Position numbers and translations under genes: made by a program. Below the pieces are notes generated by a model. That model did not search any database. It was given only the letters and a program-made list of their open reading frames with translations, and was not told the DNA's origin. This document shows, piece after piece, positions 35,901 through 47,129 of a DNA stretch of 64,000 nucleotides; positions within the stretch are counted from its first letter, which is position 1, and the number at the start of each line of letters is the position of its first letter. The stretch lies in NCBI GenBank assembly GCA_949361645.1, contig OX442427.1, forward strand, positions 7,895,403 through 7,959,402, written 5' to 3'. Source of the stretch: Spongilla lacustris. Taxonomy: Eukaryota > Porifera > Demospongiae > Spongillida > Spongillidae.

Positions 35901-38422
35901 ATTGGCTATATATAGGTTTCCTCTAACCACCTGTTCAGGCAGTCAAAATGTGATGGCTTTTACTATAGCCCACTGCTATGTAATTAACTTAATAACACAA
36001 ATATTTTAGACCACACCCACATGATTGTTGCCCTATATCAGACCACGCCCACTTATACCCCTGCACTGTACAGACCATAGCAGCTTTGGAGCAGCAGCTG
36101 GCAGAGGTGAAAGGTCACCTGAAGGAGGCTCAGTTTGGAAATAAGTCAGAGATGAATGACTTGAGGAGAAAGTTTGCTGAAGAGAAGCAATCGCTTATGA
36201 AATCACACAATACCTCTGTATGGGATATGTGTGCACAAAAGAGTATAAAACTCACATACATGTACACATGCAAACACATGCATATACACACATTATTCCC
36301 ACTGTAAAATACACATACATGCACACACATATGCACACATGCACACACACATGCACACACATGTGCACACATGCACATGCACACACATGCACATGCACAC
36401 ACACATGCACACACCTGTGCACACACACACATGCACAAAGATTACAAAATTAAAAGTGCAGCTAGAATTCCAGAAAACCTCAATGATGGAGAGACAGAAA
36501 GTTGAGATGGATGGAATGATTGAGAAGGTAACATTTTGCCTCTTCTCTCTCGTCCCTTTTCCATTCCTATTATCTACTATGTTCACATTAGCACAATCGC
36601 AGAATTCACCAACTCGAGAGCGACTTTACTTTCAAGACCAGACAGACATCAGAAGTAAGGCATCATACAGCCACTGATTAAAATTATCAAGGAGAGCCTC
36701 ACCTCTGGTTGCCATGGTGTCTGTTCCCATGCCTCCATTTACACATGTACACACACACACACTCCCACCCCTCTGCAGACTATCACCGACTTACAAGCTC
36801 AGATCAGAAATCTTCAGGAAGACAGTGCAAGGTCTTGGCTATAACACACCACTGAGGGCAGTTAGCTAAGTCTTACCTCATGTGCGTGTCTGCAGAGAGA
36901 AGCAGCTTCACCAGACACAAGCAATGGAGTGGTCACAGAGAAGGGAAGAAGAGGTGTCCAGTTTGAAAGGGTATTACGAAGCCATGACACAGGTGAGCAG
37001 TGATGAGAAGGGATGAGTAAGGTAGTGATTATCATATCCTGTGGGAGTACTACATGTTGGTGATCACACATCCACACAGCTTTGTAGTCGAGCCAACTGT
37101 GCTTGCAAATGTCATCCCTTATGTACATAAACATGGTATAGGGGGATGAGGGAGGACTGGGGCTAAGAGGATGGGAGGATGAGGGTGGATGGGTTGAGAA
37201 GGTGGGAGGAGATGAGGGAGGACTGGGGCTGAGAGGATGGGAGAATGAAGGAGGACTGGGGCTGAGAGGATGGGAGTGATCAGGGTGAATTGGGGCTAAG
37301 AAATATGTTTTGATTTTTCAGAGCTTGCGGGAAGAGTGTGATGCTGCCCACAAAACTATTGCAGAGCTGGAGGAGAAGATGGCAAGAGAACAGCTGGAAT
37401 TCAACTCAAAGGTAGCTGTGGAGTCCTCTGTCACCCCACCCCCATGTCACCCCACCCCCATGTCACCCCACCCCCATGTCACCCCACCCCTATATCACCC
37501 CACCCCCAATCTTTCATTACAGCTGTCAACATTAAAGGTATCCTACGAGTCTCGTCTGAAAGGCATGCTACCAATGTCCGTGAAGCAGGTACAATAGACA
37601 GGCAGTGGCTGAATAGGGAAATTTACCTTTCCCTTCCTCCTCCTACCTCCCACCTATGTCCCACCTCCTCCCACCTGTGTCCCCACCTCCTCCCACCTAT
37701 GTCCTCACCTCCTCCCACCTGTGTCCTCACCTCCTCCCACCTGTGTCCCCACCTCCTCCCACCTGTGTCCCCACCTCCTCCCACCTGTGTCCCCACCTCC
37801 TCCCACCTATGTCCTCACCTCCTCCCACCTATGTCCTCACCTCCTCCCACCTGTGTCCTCACCTCCTCCCACCTGTGTTTCCACCTCCTCCCACCTGTGT
37901 CCCCACCTCCTCCCACCTGTGTCCACCTCCTCCCACCTGTGTCCCACCTCCTCCCACCTGTGTCCCCACTTCCTCCCACCTGTGTCCCCACTTCCTCCCA
38001 CCTGTGTCCACCTCCTCCCACCTGTGTCCCCACCTCCTCCCACCTACCCATAGGAGTATGACTCTAGTATTAGTGCCCTGAAGACCCAGGTGTCCATCCT
38101 CCATCAGAAGGCAGAGCTCTTGCAGAAGGAGGTAGATAGAAAACATGCAAACAGGGTACCCAATATTTCAGTGTACAATTCCTAAATTCTCAGTATTATT
38201 TTCTGCCGATAATGGCCAGGCCAGGGTAGCATACTCAGGGGGTGGGCCTCATCTCAGCTAGCTGAGGGGATATGGAAGGTTTCCCCATCAGGGTCTGAGA
38301 AGCACAGCAACCTTTGCACTTCTGATGGACTGGTAAAAGCAAGTTGGGAGTTTCCATGGAATGTGACTGATCCAGCATTGACACTGTCACCTCCTCTTTT
38401 GCAGCCAATAGTACATAAATAA
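29916..38422 (+). CDS. CEP112: CEP112-like centrosomal coiled-coil protein
   Basis: About 25 small exons. The N-terminus matches the DUF4485-type start of CEP112: 29916-29976 (LNLLLAQLKHYVKLLLP), 30067-30121 (EERLRITVWLKKLLEA), 30174-30212 (NERNTYARLLLRM). Heptad-rich coiled-coil exons follow: 32228-32324, 32545-32663, 32960-33104, 33519-33593, 33676-33734, 33916-34017, 34215-34283, 34383-34510, 34871-35114, 35630-35722, 35779-35859, 36074-36217, 36441-36527, 36592-36654, 36779-36831, 36896-36992, 37322-37411, 37523-37588, 38054-38155, 38405-38422. The strongest signatures are IVQLKLEHEKS and the C-terminal YESRLKGMLPMSVKQ, both close to vertebrate CEP112 as I remember it. The last exon encodes PIVHK, then TAA overlapping an AATAAA. 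CEP112 is a centrosome component. The frame is not continuous around 30.2-30.75 kb or at about 33.58 kb. Confidence 0.75.
30900..31005 (+). repeat. 15-bp coding repeat (MAPPM) in CEP112-like gene
   Basis: About seven copies of ATGGCTCCTCCC encoding MAPPMAPL-type sequence, inside a plausible exon that ends GSPSSE at a GTGAAG donor near 31105. Confidence 0.7.
31430..31690 (+). repeat. 20-bp minisatellite in CEP112 intron
   Basis: About 13 copies of CCACCTTCTGTTCCCATCCA and variants, starting shortly after a GGTAAGGC donor near 31403. Confidence 0.9.
31825..32015 (+). repeat. 48-bp minisatellite in CEP112 intron
   Basis: About four copies of a unit containing GGGGTGGGGCACCTTACCTT followed by AATGTGAGGGTGGAGGTGG. 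Confidence 0.85.
33126..33465 (+). repeat. CCCCT-rich polypyrimidine tract
   Basis: About 340 bases of almost pure (CCCCT)n / (CCCCCT)n in a CEP112 intron. The purine/pyrimidine strand bias makes triplex or G-rich structures on the opposite strand possible. The proline/glycine frames across it are artefacts. Confidence 0.9.
35100..35595 (+). repeat. Minisatellite copying a CEP112 splice donor
   Basis: The exon ending at 35114 (GGCAGGAAAGGAG then GTAGGTGTG) is followed by about 14 copies of a unit of about 32 bp that contains the same junction: GGGAAAGGAGGTAGGTGTGG. Each copy is a donor-like sequence. The array remains open in the exon frame for over 150 codons. Confidence 0.9.
36230..36435 (+). 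repeat. CA/TGCACACA microsatellite
   Basis: Interrupted (CA)n with CACATGCACACA units in a CEP112 intron. Confidence 0.9.
37630..38052 (+). repeat. 22-bp minisatellite in CEP112 intron
   Basis: About 19 copies of CCTCCTCCCACCTGTGTCCC and variants, directly upstream of the CEP112 exon at 38054. It supplies a long pyrimidine-rich run before the acceptor. Confidence 0.9.
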
Positions 38423-38537
38423 AGCTAGTTATCAAAAGTTATCCGCCATGCAACGACCATCACTTTGTCATTTTGATCATTGATTTTGAAACAAAAAATG
38501 GTAAAGTCAAAATCACAACAGTTTCAGTTGCTTCTCC

Positions 38538-41495
38538 TCAAGCTGAGGGCTCAGAGAGTACAGCTGCTGCCACTGCAGACCCATACCCTATGGAGGGTGA
38601 GTGTGTCTCCCCCATCTGTTCAGAGTTCCTCGCCTGCAGTGTGGCAGGGAGTGAGCACCTCAGGGGGCGGGGCAATGCCTCTTTAGACCCTTGGTGAAGC
38701 CTGTTGGGAACAGATGCAGACCCACCCATGCCGTCCCTGAGCCCCCCCGGTGGACTTTGCTTGTCAGCCACAGGGGGTGGACTGACACCACCTTGTGTCT
38801 TGAAGGACACATGCTTACCACAAATGCTATCTTCATCCGAGGAGATGGGGACTGGGGACGGGGTCACCCTGCTCTGCCTAATCTTCAGCTTGGGCACCTT
38901 CTCCTTTGAGTTTCTTGAAGGCATGGAAGCAGGAAGGGAAGACCTTGGTGGGCGTGGCGCTTCCTTTGTCCTTTGGTGAAGTTTATTGGGAACAGATGAA
39001 GAGCCACCTACGGTGTCATTGTACCCAGAAGGGCCCTGCAGTACCACTGGTTGTGCCTTTCCCCCTTGCTCAGTATCTATGCAGGCAGCATCAGTGTGTG
39101 GACCCTTGTCTGCTTCCTTCGGCTTTAAAGCTTGACTCTGACCTTTGGCATCCCTAACCATCAGAGATATGAGCTCACTTTCATCCTTGTTGCCCGCTAC
39201 AACTGCAGGCAAGCTCTTCCAGACCACAGCAGGTTCAGTGTGCTGTGCCTTGCGGTGTGCGTTAACTGGACATGAGGTAGTCGGTCGAGCACCATTTGCT
39301 GTAGAGTTGCATGGCACAGACAGCTGGGACCACTCAGAGAGGTGTGGGGTGACCACTGGAGGCAATTTCAGCTTTGGCGAGCCATCGTTTTCATCTTGTC
39401 TGTCTGCGTCACTAGAACTAGGAGAGCTTGACTCCCTAATTTTTCCCTGCCTGGACCTTTTGGTGGCTGTCTGCCCTCTAGGTACCAGGGGTGGTGGAGA
39501 GACCCCCAAAGGGTGCTGGTCATGGCTACCCAGAGTCAGCAGGGAGTCATCCTTCTCTCCTCTCCTAGGCTTTGCTGCCACAGTGGGATGGGTGGGGCTG
39601 CACAATGGTTGTAGCTCAACTGTTGTACTCTGAGGCACATGGGGTAGGAGGGGTTCTTGGTCATGGGGTGGGTGTGGTCCTTGGTCAAGTGGTGGGTGTG
39701 GTTCTTGGTCATGTGGTGGGTGTGGTCCTTGGTCATGTGGCAGAAGGGGTCCTAGAGCTTGGTGCAGGACCCTTGTGTGTTTCCTGGGGTGGGGGTCAAT
39801 GGGAGGAGGAGGAGGAGGAGGAGGGGAAGTGTTGGTGCCCCTGCTGTTGTGAGTAGTCTTATCCCCTTTTGAAGGTACTGTCATCTGTGGAGATCCTGCC
39901 TTCTCCACATCAGCTACGGCCACCACCTTGGAGGATTTGCTGCTTCCTTTTGATGAAGCTGACATCAGAGACTCAGCTGATTTACCAGCTGAAATGGCCG
40001 TCAGCTCTGCCTCTAGCGACCCACTGGAGGCTGATGAGAATGTGGCATTTGCCTTAGTGTGGTTCTCTGTACTGGGCACCTGAGATGGTGGCTTTAGGGG
40101 AGCAGACTTTGGTGGCTTCAGGTATAGGACCCTTTTGTGTCGAATGGCATCTTCAAACCTCTAGAAAAGAAAAGATGTATTGTGCATCATTCAAGCTTAA
40201 TAATGCTTAATAATGCTTAATAATGCTATCTTACCTTCTTCATCTCGGTTATTTCCTCGTCTACACTTTGTGAACATATCATCTGAGACTTGGCCCTCCT
40301 CTGAAGAATAGACAGTAAGTGGTTGTAGATGGGAGTGTCAAGAGCCTTACCTCACACTCGATCAGGACAGCACCAAGTGCAACCTTTCGCTTCCTCTCCA
40401 AGATGTTGCGTTCCTTCTCTGCCTCCAACTCCAATTTCAACACTTCTCTTTGCTGCAGAGCAGTCTTCTCCGCAAGGTCCGCTTCCCTGAGATGGAAAAA
40501 AATGAATGGGGCTAAAGTAATAAATAGACTCACTTCTGGATTTTATTTAGCTTCTGCCTTTCAATTTCAATCATTCTCCTAAGAGCCTCCTCTTCCTCAT
40601 CCAACATTGCCCTGTAATTTGCCCTCTGCATGTTCGCCGCTTCTGTCGTATCATCCTTTGGCGAAGAAGCTTCTCGGAGAGAAACATGGTCGTCCTTGGG
40701 AAATGCATCCTTACGACCACTTGTCGGCTGAGCAACGGGAGGTGGTTCGCTGATACAAGGGACGGAGCGCTTCGTCGCGCACCTAGCGCACAGCAGCGAT
40801 GACCGGCGGCACTGCACTCCTACGTCTTCCTTGGGCTAGAAGCAAAGAGGTCACTATGACACACACCCGCAACGAAAGCCATTCTTTACCTGTGTTGTCG
40901 TCATGGAACTTCGGTTCGCTGTCAATCGAGTTAGGCGAGGATTACTGACTTGGGATGCGGAGCTGTTCAGGCAAGAGCCCGGACATGGATCCTCTGGGTC
41001 CATAATGGACGGGACTTTGTGGTAGACGCTGGGACAGACTGAACAAGGCTTCGTTTCAATGATACCGTCCGGCGTAAACGCTATCTTTCCAGCACGGGCC
41101 GCTCTTTTCAAGCGTTCTAAACGCTCCCTTTCTCGTATCTCCAACTGGGTCACCATAGCTTCTCTTTCCCTTACAGTACGGGATATCTTGTTCGCCTCCA
41201 GCTGCTCGCGCCTGGTAGGGTACACCTTTCCATCCTCTGCGAGGTAGCCATATTTCTGCAGGTGTGATTTAATTGTCGGCTTGGTCCGATAGCCCTTTGT
41301 ATGCTTGTCCAATAGGCTGTTGTAATAGAGCGGGTCCACGTCTTTCAGATAACGCATGGCTGTTGCAACCGCATTCTTGTCGGGTTTTCCTCCTACACAG
41401 TATGGCCGCAGCCATCTGGCTTCTCCCGGGAATATCGCGCTCAGTACACTCGGCGGTATGCTTCGATAAAAGCTCGTTTCAAACTCGTTTGCCAT
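38538..41495 (-). CDS. Gene C: third paralogue of the gene A/B family
   Basis: Five exons, frame closing exactly at 910 residues: 41495-40890, 40835-40534, 40486-40351 (136 nt), 40300-40235 (66 nt), 40160-38538. The N-terminus has IFPGEARWLRP, then AMRYLKDVDPLYYNSLLDKH and GYRTKPTIK, aligned with A and B. Exon 2 ends with the helix MLDEEEEALRRMIEIE, exon 3 is a charged coiled coil ending IECE, and exon 4 begins RRAKSQ. The last exon is disordered, rich in Ser, Pro and Lys, with a proline/histidine patch (HDQGPHPP-like units). It has no long tandem array. C is more diverged than A and B are from each other. Its stop lies about 115 bases from that of CEP112. Function unknown. Confidence 0.8.
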
Positions 41496-42062
41496 CCTTG
41501 TTTGATATCTTTCGCGTCCAAGAATAAAATTATATGCTACCTCGGCGTTTAGTACGCGGAAAAAAAATTAGTGCCGCCAATCGCTGAGCAACGACTGTCA
41601 CGTGACATTTTCATTCAATTTTTAGTTAGTGACGCGACATGCACGTATACATGCACATCCGCAGTGCGCTCATAATAGAACATCGCGCGGACGTCAAGTC
41701 ATGCAGTATCGAGGACACAAACTGTGAAACCATGCAATTGTACTGATTAGTGGTAAAGTTCCCGGTTGTACCGTATTTGAATACTCACTACTCTTTTTTC
41801 TTCTCACCCACTCGGACTCAATTATCAATTGCCGTAATTGTCCGCCATACTTGTTTTTACATCAGATCAATTGTCCTTTATTAAATCATGCGGAGTACAA
41901 TGCACAACGTTCAATGCATTAATTTGATTTGACATGTGTGGCACAGTGCACTAAATAGAACATCATCGGACGTGTATAGACAAAAAAAAAATCAGTGTTC
42001 CTAGCTAGCTACAGCTGACATGGCATGGCTGCATACGTACAGTTTATTTATTTATTTCACCA
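41496..42062. other. Spacer between gene C and the Reeler gene
   Basis: Presumed promoter of gene C (CpG-rich near 41.52-41.70 kb, with CACGTGAC near 41599) and the 3' flank of the Reeler gene. AT-rich beyond 41.75 kb. No gene is evident. Confidence 0.45.
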
Positions 42063-44321
42063 TCAGTACGATCTGAAGGCTTGAACACAGAGTGCTGCCA
42101 TCACTAGCCAGATTAGAGCTGTGTGCATGCGTGTGTTGACAGAAAGAGACATGTATTTATTTATATATTCGATATCCATGCATGCCACTTGCATGCATAT
42201 ATAATTATAACGGCTGTTACCTGTTGGAGAAACTGTAGCAGCAGCGCCGCCTGTATTAATTAACGATCCGGCATTGATGGGTGTATGGGAAAAGGAGAAC
42301 TGATAGTAATCATATATGCATGCTCCTTTCGGAGGAACGGCTGTACTGATGTATAGTTTACGTGTAATTATCATACATGTATAGCGAAAGTTCATGGCAA
42401 TTTACAATCACAATTGCATGCATGTATACATGCATGTATATAATATAATACTGATGCAGTAATTTGTTGCATGCATGCACGTTCCATGTATATTGCCGGA
42501 TGCATGCATGGATGCATAATTAGAGATGTCTGATATTATTGGCCGGCTAACATGCATAAGCTTAACTATGAAATACATGTATGCATGGAAAAGGCCGCGG
42601 GCCTTTGCATGTAAAGCACACGTGATATACCGATTAATTCACGAATTGGCTGCGTCTGGAGGGTTGCGTAGAAGGTGTTCTCTTGGTTTGCTACGTCATA
42701 ATTTAATACGACGGCATAGCTGTGTGAATAATAAAATCATATAGAGACGTGTAAGACCGTGTACGGACAGGGGAATATATATATATATATATATATAGTT
42801 TAACTTACAAGAATGCAATTGTTCCTGTTTTGTTGGGTGGGGCAGTCCAAATAAACGTAGCGCTCGTTTTGTCATTTCCATCGAAGTGTGTCACGGCGCT
42901 CTATAAATCAACGCAATTATACATGTACATGCATGTATAATGCATGCGCATGCAAGGTAACTCACGGCGTTAATGGTGCACGCGCTCAACTTCACAACTC
43001 CTCCTGGTATTGGAGTGAATGTACCCACGGGAGTTGTGAGATCGGCCATTAGTCGTGCTTGTACCAACAGTCCCTTGAACAAATCGGTACCCGCCAAGGT
43101 CACTGCATGAAGGGAGAGAAAGGAGGCACGCACTGACGCATCATCGCGTGCATGCATCCATGCATGGATGCGATGTATATACGCTCTGCACTGAAGTATA
43201 TATAATTATAATTATATAATTATATATGGGAAAGTTTACGAGAAAAGGGACCTAGCGTGTATTATAAAAAAGTATAATAAAAATGCATTACGTTTGATTT
43301 GCTATAACTTCCGAACAGTTAACGCTATCAACTTCCTATTCTCAACACTTCATACTGCACCATTTCTCTATGGTAAAATACATTTTGGAGTCTTGCACTT
43401 GCTCTGTGTCAGTATTGCAACGTTTGATACCCCACTGGGTTCAAACCCGCCATAACTTTTGGTAGGAGTAATCAATTCGCTTCAAATTCGGTTTGTAGGT
43501 ACAGAGGTCCTATACCTATCGATTTGTTCTGTTCGTTAATTTTTATGCCATCCGTTACGGAGATACAGTTGAACAAACTACGTGCACGTTTTCCCGCTTG
43601 ATTCGCGCCAATGTTATAATCCCCGCCTCCCCATACATTGAGCGGAACGCAATTTGCCCAAATCATTGGCGCGAATCGAGCGCGAAAATGGGCACGTAGT
43701 TTGTTCAACTGTATCTCCGTAACGGATGGCATAAAAATCAACGAACAGAACAAATCGATAGGCATAGGACCTCTCTACCTACAAACCGAATTTGAAGCGA
43801 ATTGATTACTCCTACCGAAAGTTATGGCGGGTTTGAACCCAGTGGGATATCATACGTTGCAATACTGACACGGAGCAAGTACAAGACTCCAAAATGTATT
43901 TTACCATAGAGAAATGGTGCAGTATGAAGTGTTGAAAATAGGAAGGTGATAGCGTTAACTGTTCGGAAGTTATAGCAAATCAAACGTAATGCATTTTTAT
44001 TATACTTTTTTATAATAAACGCTAGGTCCCTTTTCTCGTAAACTTTCCCATATATACGCATCAGCTAGTATATAATATACAGTGCGGCATGCGGGCAAGC
44101 TTACGGGTGTAATTGTTTCCAGGTATATAAGCTCCTCCACTGAAGATTGCAGTATTCAAGTTAAAACTTCCGTTGTTAGGTAGGTGGCGTGTAGTGCCAT
44201 TGTGACCCTCAGGGTATATCCTGGTACACGCTGCCAAGGGAGCACCAGTTGGCTTAGACTGCACATCTAAGACAGTTAGAAGTAGCACAAGAAGTCCCAC
44301 GGAAAAAAATCCAATATTCAT
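42063..44321 (-). CDS. Secreted single Reeler-domain protein
   Basis: Five exons: 44321-44105, 43102-42966, 42900-42809, 42345-42221, 42118-42063. They sum to 627 nt, giving 208 residues with the frame intact. The protein starts MNIGFFSVGLLVLLLTVL, a clear signal peptide. The Reeler fold follows in order: GAPLAACTRIYPEGHN, then YIPGNNYTLTLAG, FKGLLVQARL, GTFTPIPGGVVKLSAC, VTHFDG and FIWTAPPNKTGTIAF. The end, ALIWLVMAALCVQAFRSY, is hydrophobic and could be a GPI-attachment signal or a membrane anchor. Such proteins occur as secreted or surface matrix/defence proteins in invertebrates; the specific role is unknown. The start was chosen at the Met directly before the hydrophobic core; in-frame Mets upstream are possible. 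Intron 1 contains a large palindrome. The gene is divergent from laccase 1. Confidence 0.88.
43221..44056. mobile_element. 836-bp near-perfect palindrome (foldback element)
   Basis: The arms are 43221-43613 and 43664-44056, about 393 bp each, with a 50-bp spacer. The outer ends read TATATATGGGAAAGTTTACG and its reverse complement. Arms differ at only a handful of positions by eye (for example GAGCAAGTACAAGAC against GTCTTGCACTTGCTC). It sits wholly in Reeler intron 1. The outer ends abut TA-rich sequence, consistent with TA target duplication. It has no transposase frame. Confidence 0.9.
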
Positions 44322-44948
44322 TGTGTCTCGCAGTTGCATTATCTCGAGTGCATTGCATGCCTTTATATATACCTCGTGCCGCATGCATGCATGTCTGCAG
44401 AAATTAAAGGATACGCGCTTAATAAGCATGCACGCACAAAAAAATTGGCACCCCCTAGCTCAAGTCAGCTAGCTAGTCAGTGTCCGATATATATGGGCTA
44501 TATACTGTCCTCCAATATAATATTATAGTAAGGTAGTGTCCTATGGGCTACTGTCCTCAGTTAATGTAACTGATATTATATATAGAGATATACTAAAATT
44601 TTGTATACCTGTCATTTATTATATACAATGTATTATCATTATTATTAAAATGCCTATAATGCCCATGCATTTGGCGGCGTGACCGCGGGAAGGAATTAAG
44701 ATGGTAAGTGTTTATCCATTCAGAACAGCTTCCACAGCCTCTGTTCTATTATTAGTGATTGTGGTAACGCCGCGTGGTGTTTGTTGCCAAGGGCGCGATA
44801 TCATAAAAGTCATGTGTATATACACATATTTGGCAGTAAGAAGTGTTTTCAGGCACGTATGCAGGAAAATGCTCCATGTACACACACGCGCGCGCGTGCA
44901 TGTGCGAATTCCGAGTCCGGCCCACCGTATCTGCACTAATGAGTAGTG
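44322..44948. promoter_or_regulatory. Divergent promoter region, Reeler / laccase 1
   Basis: About 630 bases between two head-to-head genes for secreted proteins. AT-rich around 44.5-44.65 kb, with a short CACACACGCGCGCGCG tract near 44881. No gene is evident. Shared control is inferred from arrangement only. Confidence 0.35.
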
Positions 44949-47129
44949 ATGTTGACGGCATTTGAGCTGCTCTTGGCCTTATGTGTAGCGCTAGCGCTAG
45001 CTCAAGTTTACGTACCATGCGAATACGGACAAGGCGTGTGCGAGTGCCCTTCTTCATACCCGACGTGCTACTTCCGTCTGCGCATAGAGAGCATCCGTAC
45101 GTTCACCAGTTACCAGCTTGTACGAAACAAAGAGGGCACGCTGGTGAGGGAACGAGGTGCTTCTCCCGTTGCCTACCACTTTGACGGCCTGGGAACACTT
45201 GTACCCGAAAGCGGCGTCATAGGGAGTTGTGTTACGCGCATGGAAGATTTCTCGCAGCTCAACTGCACGAAACCCTTAACTCTCGACTCAAGAAACGGAA
45301 GCTCTGAAGGCATCGTAGTTGTAAATGGCATCACTCCCGGTCCGGCGCTAATTGTGAACGCCGGGCAAACAATCGTCGTGGAGGTATCAAATGATTTGAG
45401 TGTTGAAGTTACGTCGATCCATTGGCACGGCCTGCCCCAGAGCGGTACCCCGTGGATGGACGGGGTCCCCGGGGTCAGCCAATGTCCGATCTTGCCAGGA
45501 AGTACGTACGCATATACTTTTAATGCTTCTCCGGCGGGAACGTTTTGGTATCACTCCCACACCGGCGATCAGCGAACAAAGGGGGCGTACGGTGCCCTGG
45601 TCATCCGGGAAAGTACCGAATACATGACGGAGGCGTTGGCACGGCTAGGAGGATTTCTAGGAGCACAAAATGTCACTCTGATCGACAACCCCACCGAGCA
45701 CACTGCCCTGTTATTAGAGTGGGCTATCAATGGCGGACAGGCGAAGAACGGGCTTATTAATGGACGAGGCGTAGCCCCTGACACGCCTCCGAATTCGACG
45801 AATCTCACCGTATTCCACGTTGAACCTTGGAATGAGGGAAATCAGTACTACAGGTTTCGGTTGCTGGGAGTTCAGTCAGAGAGTCTGTACCGGTTTTCTA
45901 TTTCAGAGCATAAATTGACTATAATAGCAACAGATGGCTACTTCGTGGAACCTCTCAAGAGCGTGGACTACGTGTTTGTACATACCGGGGAGCGTTACGA
46001 TTTTCTTCTAGAACCCGTGACTTCTGACGTTGCGAACAAAACACGAAACTTTCTTGTTTTGGCTGAAGACATGCCCAATAACGAAGCCTCCATCGCTGCA
46101 AAGAGCTCCTTTAGCGCGTTAGGTATTTTGCGCTATGGCAGGGGACATCCCTCTTCTGCAGAGTACGAGCATGTTTTGAACTCTGCTCCAAGGAGATGCA
46201 CTAGCCAGAATAGCTGCCTGGCGTTGAATTGTCCATTCAAAAGCTATCACAGCGGCAAACACATAGATTGTATACCTGTGACACAACTGAGGCTACTATT
46301 CGAAACACCCCTGGGGGAAATCCCTATCGACCCAGTTTCTGACCAGCTTTTTTTCGACTTCGCACCAAATGGTGAAAATAATTCTCCGTCCGTGAATGGT
46401 AGGAATTTTGTTTTTCCTAGTGGATCACTGCAGACGCAGCTTGGGCAGCCATTTGAAAGATGTGTGTTAGGAAGGACGAACTGTTCGCGCACCCAAGAAT
46501 GCGTGTGCACCCACGTTCACGAGTTGAACAACACCAACCAGACGGTCCAGCTTGTTCTAAGCGCCCTTGACAACAGGCACGACGGGGGAGAACACTCCGT
46601 CCATCTCCACGGACACTCTTTTCACGTGATTGCCATCGTATACGGCAAATACGACGCAGACGGCAATTTAACGGGTCCAACTAAGGATGTCGCGTGCGGC
46701 AGCGGCGACCCAAGGTGCACTGCTCCTATGTGGACCTCTGCCCCGCCCCCCGCTAATATCTCCGCCTGGACGGTTCGCAAGGACACCGTGGTTGTTCCCG
46801 CCGGTGGCTATGTGATAATCCGTTTCCGCAGCGCTAACCCCGGATGGTGGTTGATGCATTGCCACATGGATCCGGATTTCGCTGGTGGAATGGCGGTCGT
46901 TTTCAACGAGCTAGGCTTTAATCACCCACGACCGCCTCCGTCCCTAGGGCAGTTGAAATGTGGAAGTTATAAACCTGGTCCTTCTCTTATTTTGGGCAAT
47001 TCATTACGGGACAGTAACGACGAATTGTCAGTAAAAGGCGAGTCACGCGAGCAAGCCACCTTCCATTTGACATGTTCATTGAAGCAGGCGGACGTTTACT
47101 ATATAATAGTTTGTCTTGTTCCAATATAA
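44949..47129 (+). CDS. Laccase-like multicopper oxidase 1
   Basis: Single-exon gene of 726 residues with an in-frame stop at 44940-44942, so the ATG at 44949 is the start. A signal peptide (MLTAFELLLALCVALALA) leads to a Cys cluster (VCECPSSYPTCYF). Three cupredoxin domains follow. Copper motifs: L1 IHWHG (about residue 157), L2 WYHSH (about 200), L3 HSVHLHGHSF (about 549-558), L4 MHCHMDPDFAGGM (about 636-648). The Cys-His pair of L4 and all T2/T3 histidines are present, as is the axial Met. The usual third His of HCHxxxH (type-1 copper ligand) is Asp, codon 46875-46877. Laccases oxidise phenols and similar substrates with oxygen, outside the cell given the signal peptide. The tail ends DVYYIIVCLVPI, shared with laccase 2. 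Activity with Asp at that ligand is unknown. Confidence 0.9.
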   Translation: MLTAFELLLALCVALALAQVYVPCEYGQGVCECPSSYPTCYFRLRIESIRTFTSYQLVRNKEGTLVRERGASPVAYHFDGLGTLVPESGVIGSCVTRMEDFSQLNCTKPLTLDSRNGSSEGIVVVNGITPGPALIVNAGQTIVVEVSNDLSVEVTSIHWHGLPQSGTPWMDGVPGVSQCPILPGSTYAYTFNASPAGTFWYHSHTGDQRTKGAYGALVIRESTEYMTEALARLGGFLGAQNVTLIDNPTEHTALLLEWAINGGQAKNGLINGRGVAPDTPPNSTNLTVFHVEPWNEGNQYYRFRLLGVQSESLYRFSISEHKLTIIATDGYFVEPLKSVDYVFVHTGERYDFLLEPVTSDVANKTRNFLVLAEDMPNNEASIAAKSSFSALGILRYGRGHPSSAEYEHVLNSAPRRCTSQNSCLALNCPFKSYHSGKHIDCIPVTQLRLLFETPLGEIPIDPVSDQLFFDFAPNGENNSPSVNGRNFVFPSGSLQTQLGQPFERCVLGRTNCSRTQECVCTHVHELNNTNQTVQLVLSALDNRHDGGEHSVHLHGHSFHVIAIVYGKYDADGNLTGPTKDVACGSGDPRCTAPMWTSAPPPANISAWTVRKDTVVVPAGGYVIIRFRSANPGWWLMHCHMDPDFAGGMAVVFNELGFNHPRPPPSLGQLKCGSYKPGPSLILGNSLRDSNDELSVKGESREQATFHLTCSLKQADVYYIIVCLVPI

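Noticed and set aside
38691..39856. Plus-strand frames opposite the gene C last exon
   Set aside because: Antisense shadows; gene C exon 5 is in phase with four upstream exons conserved in gene B.
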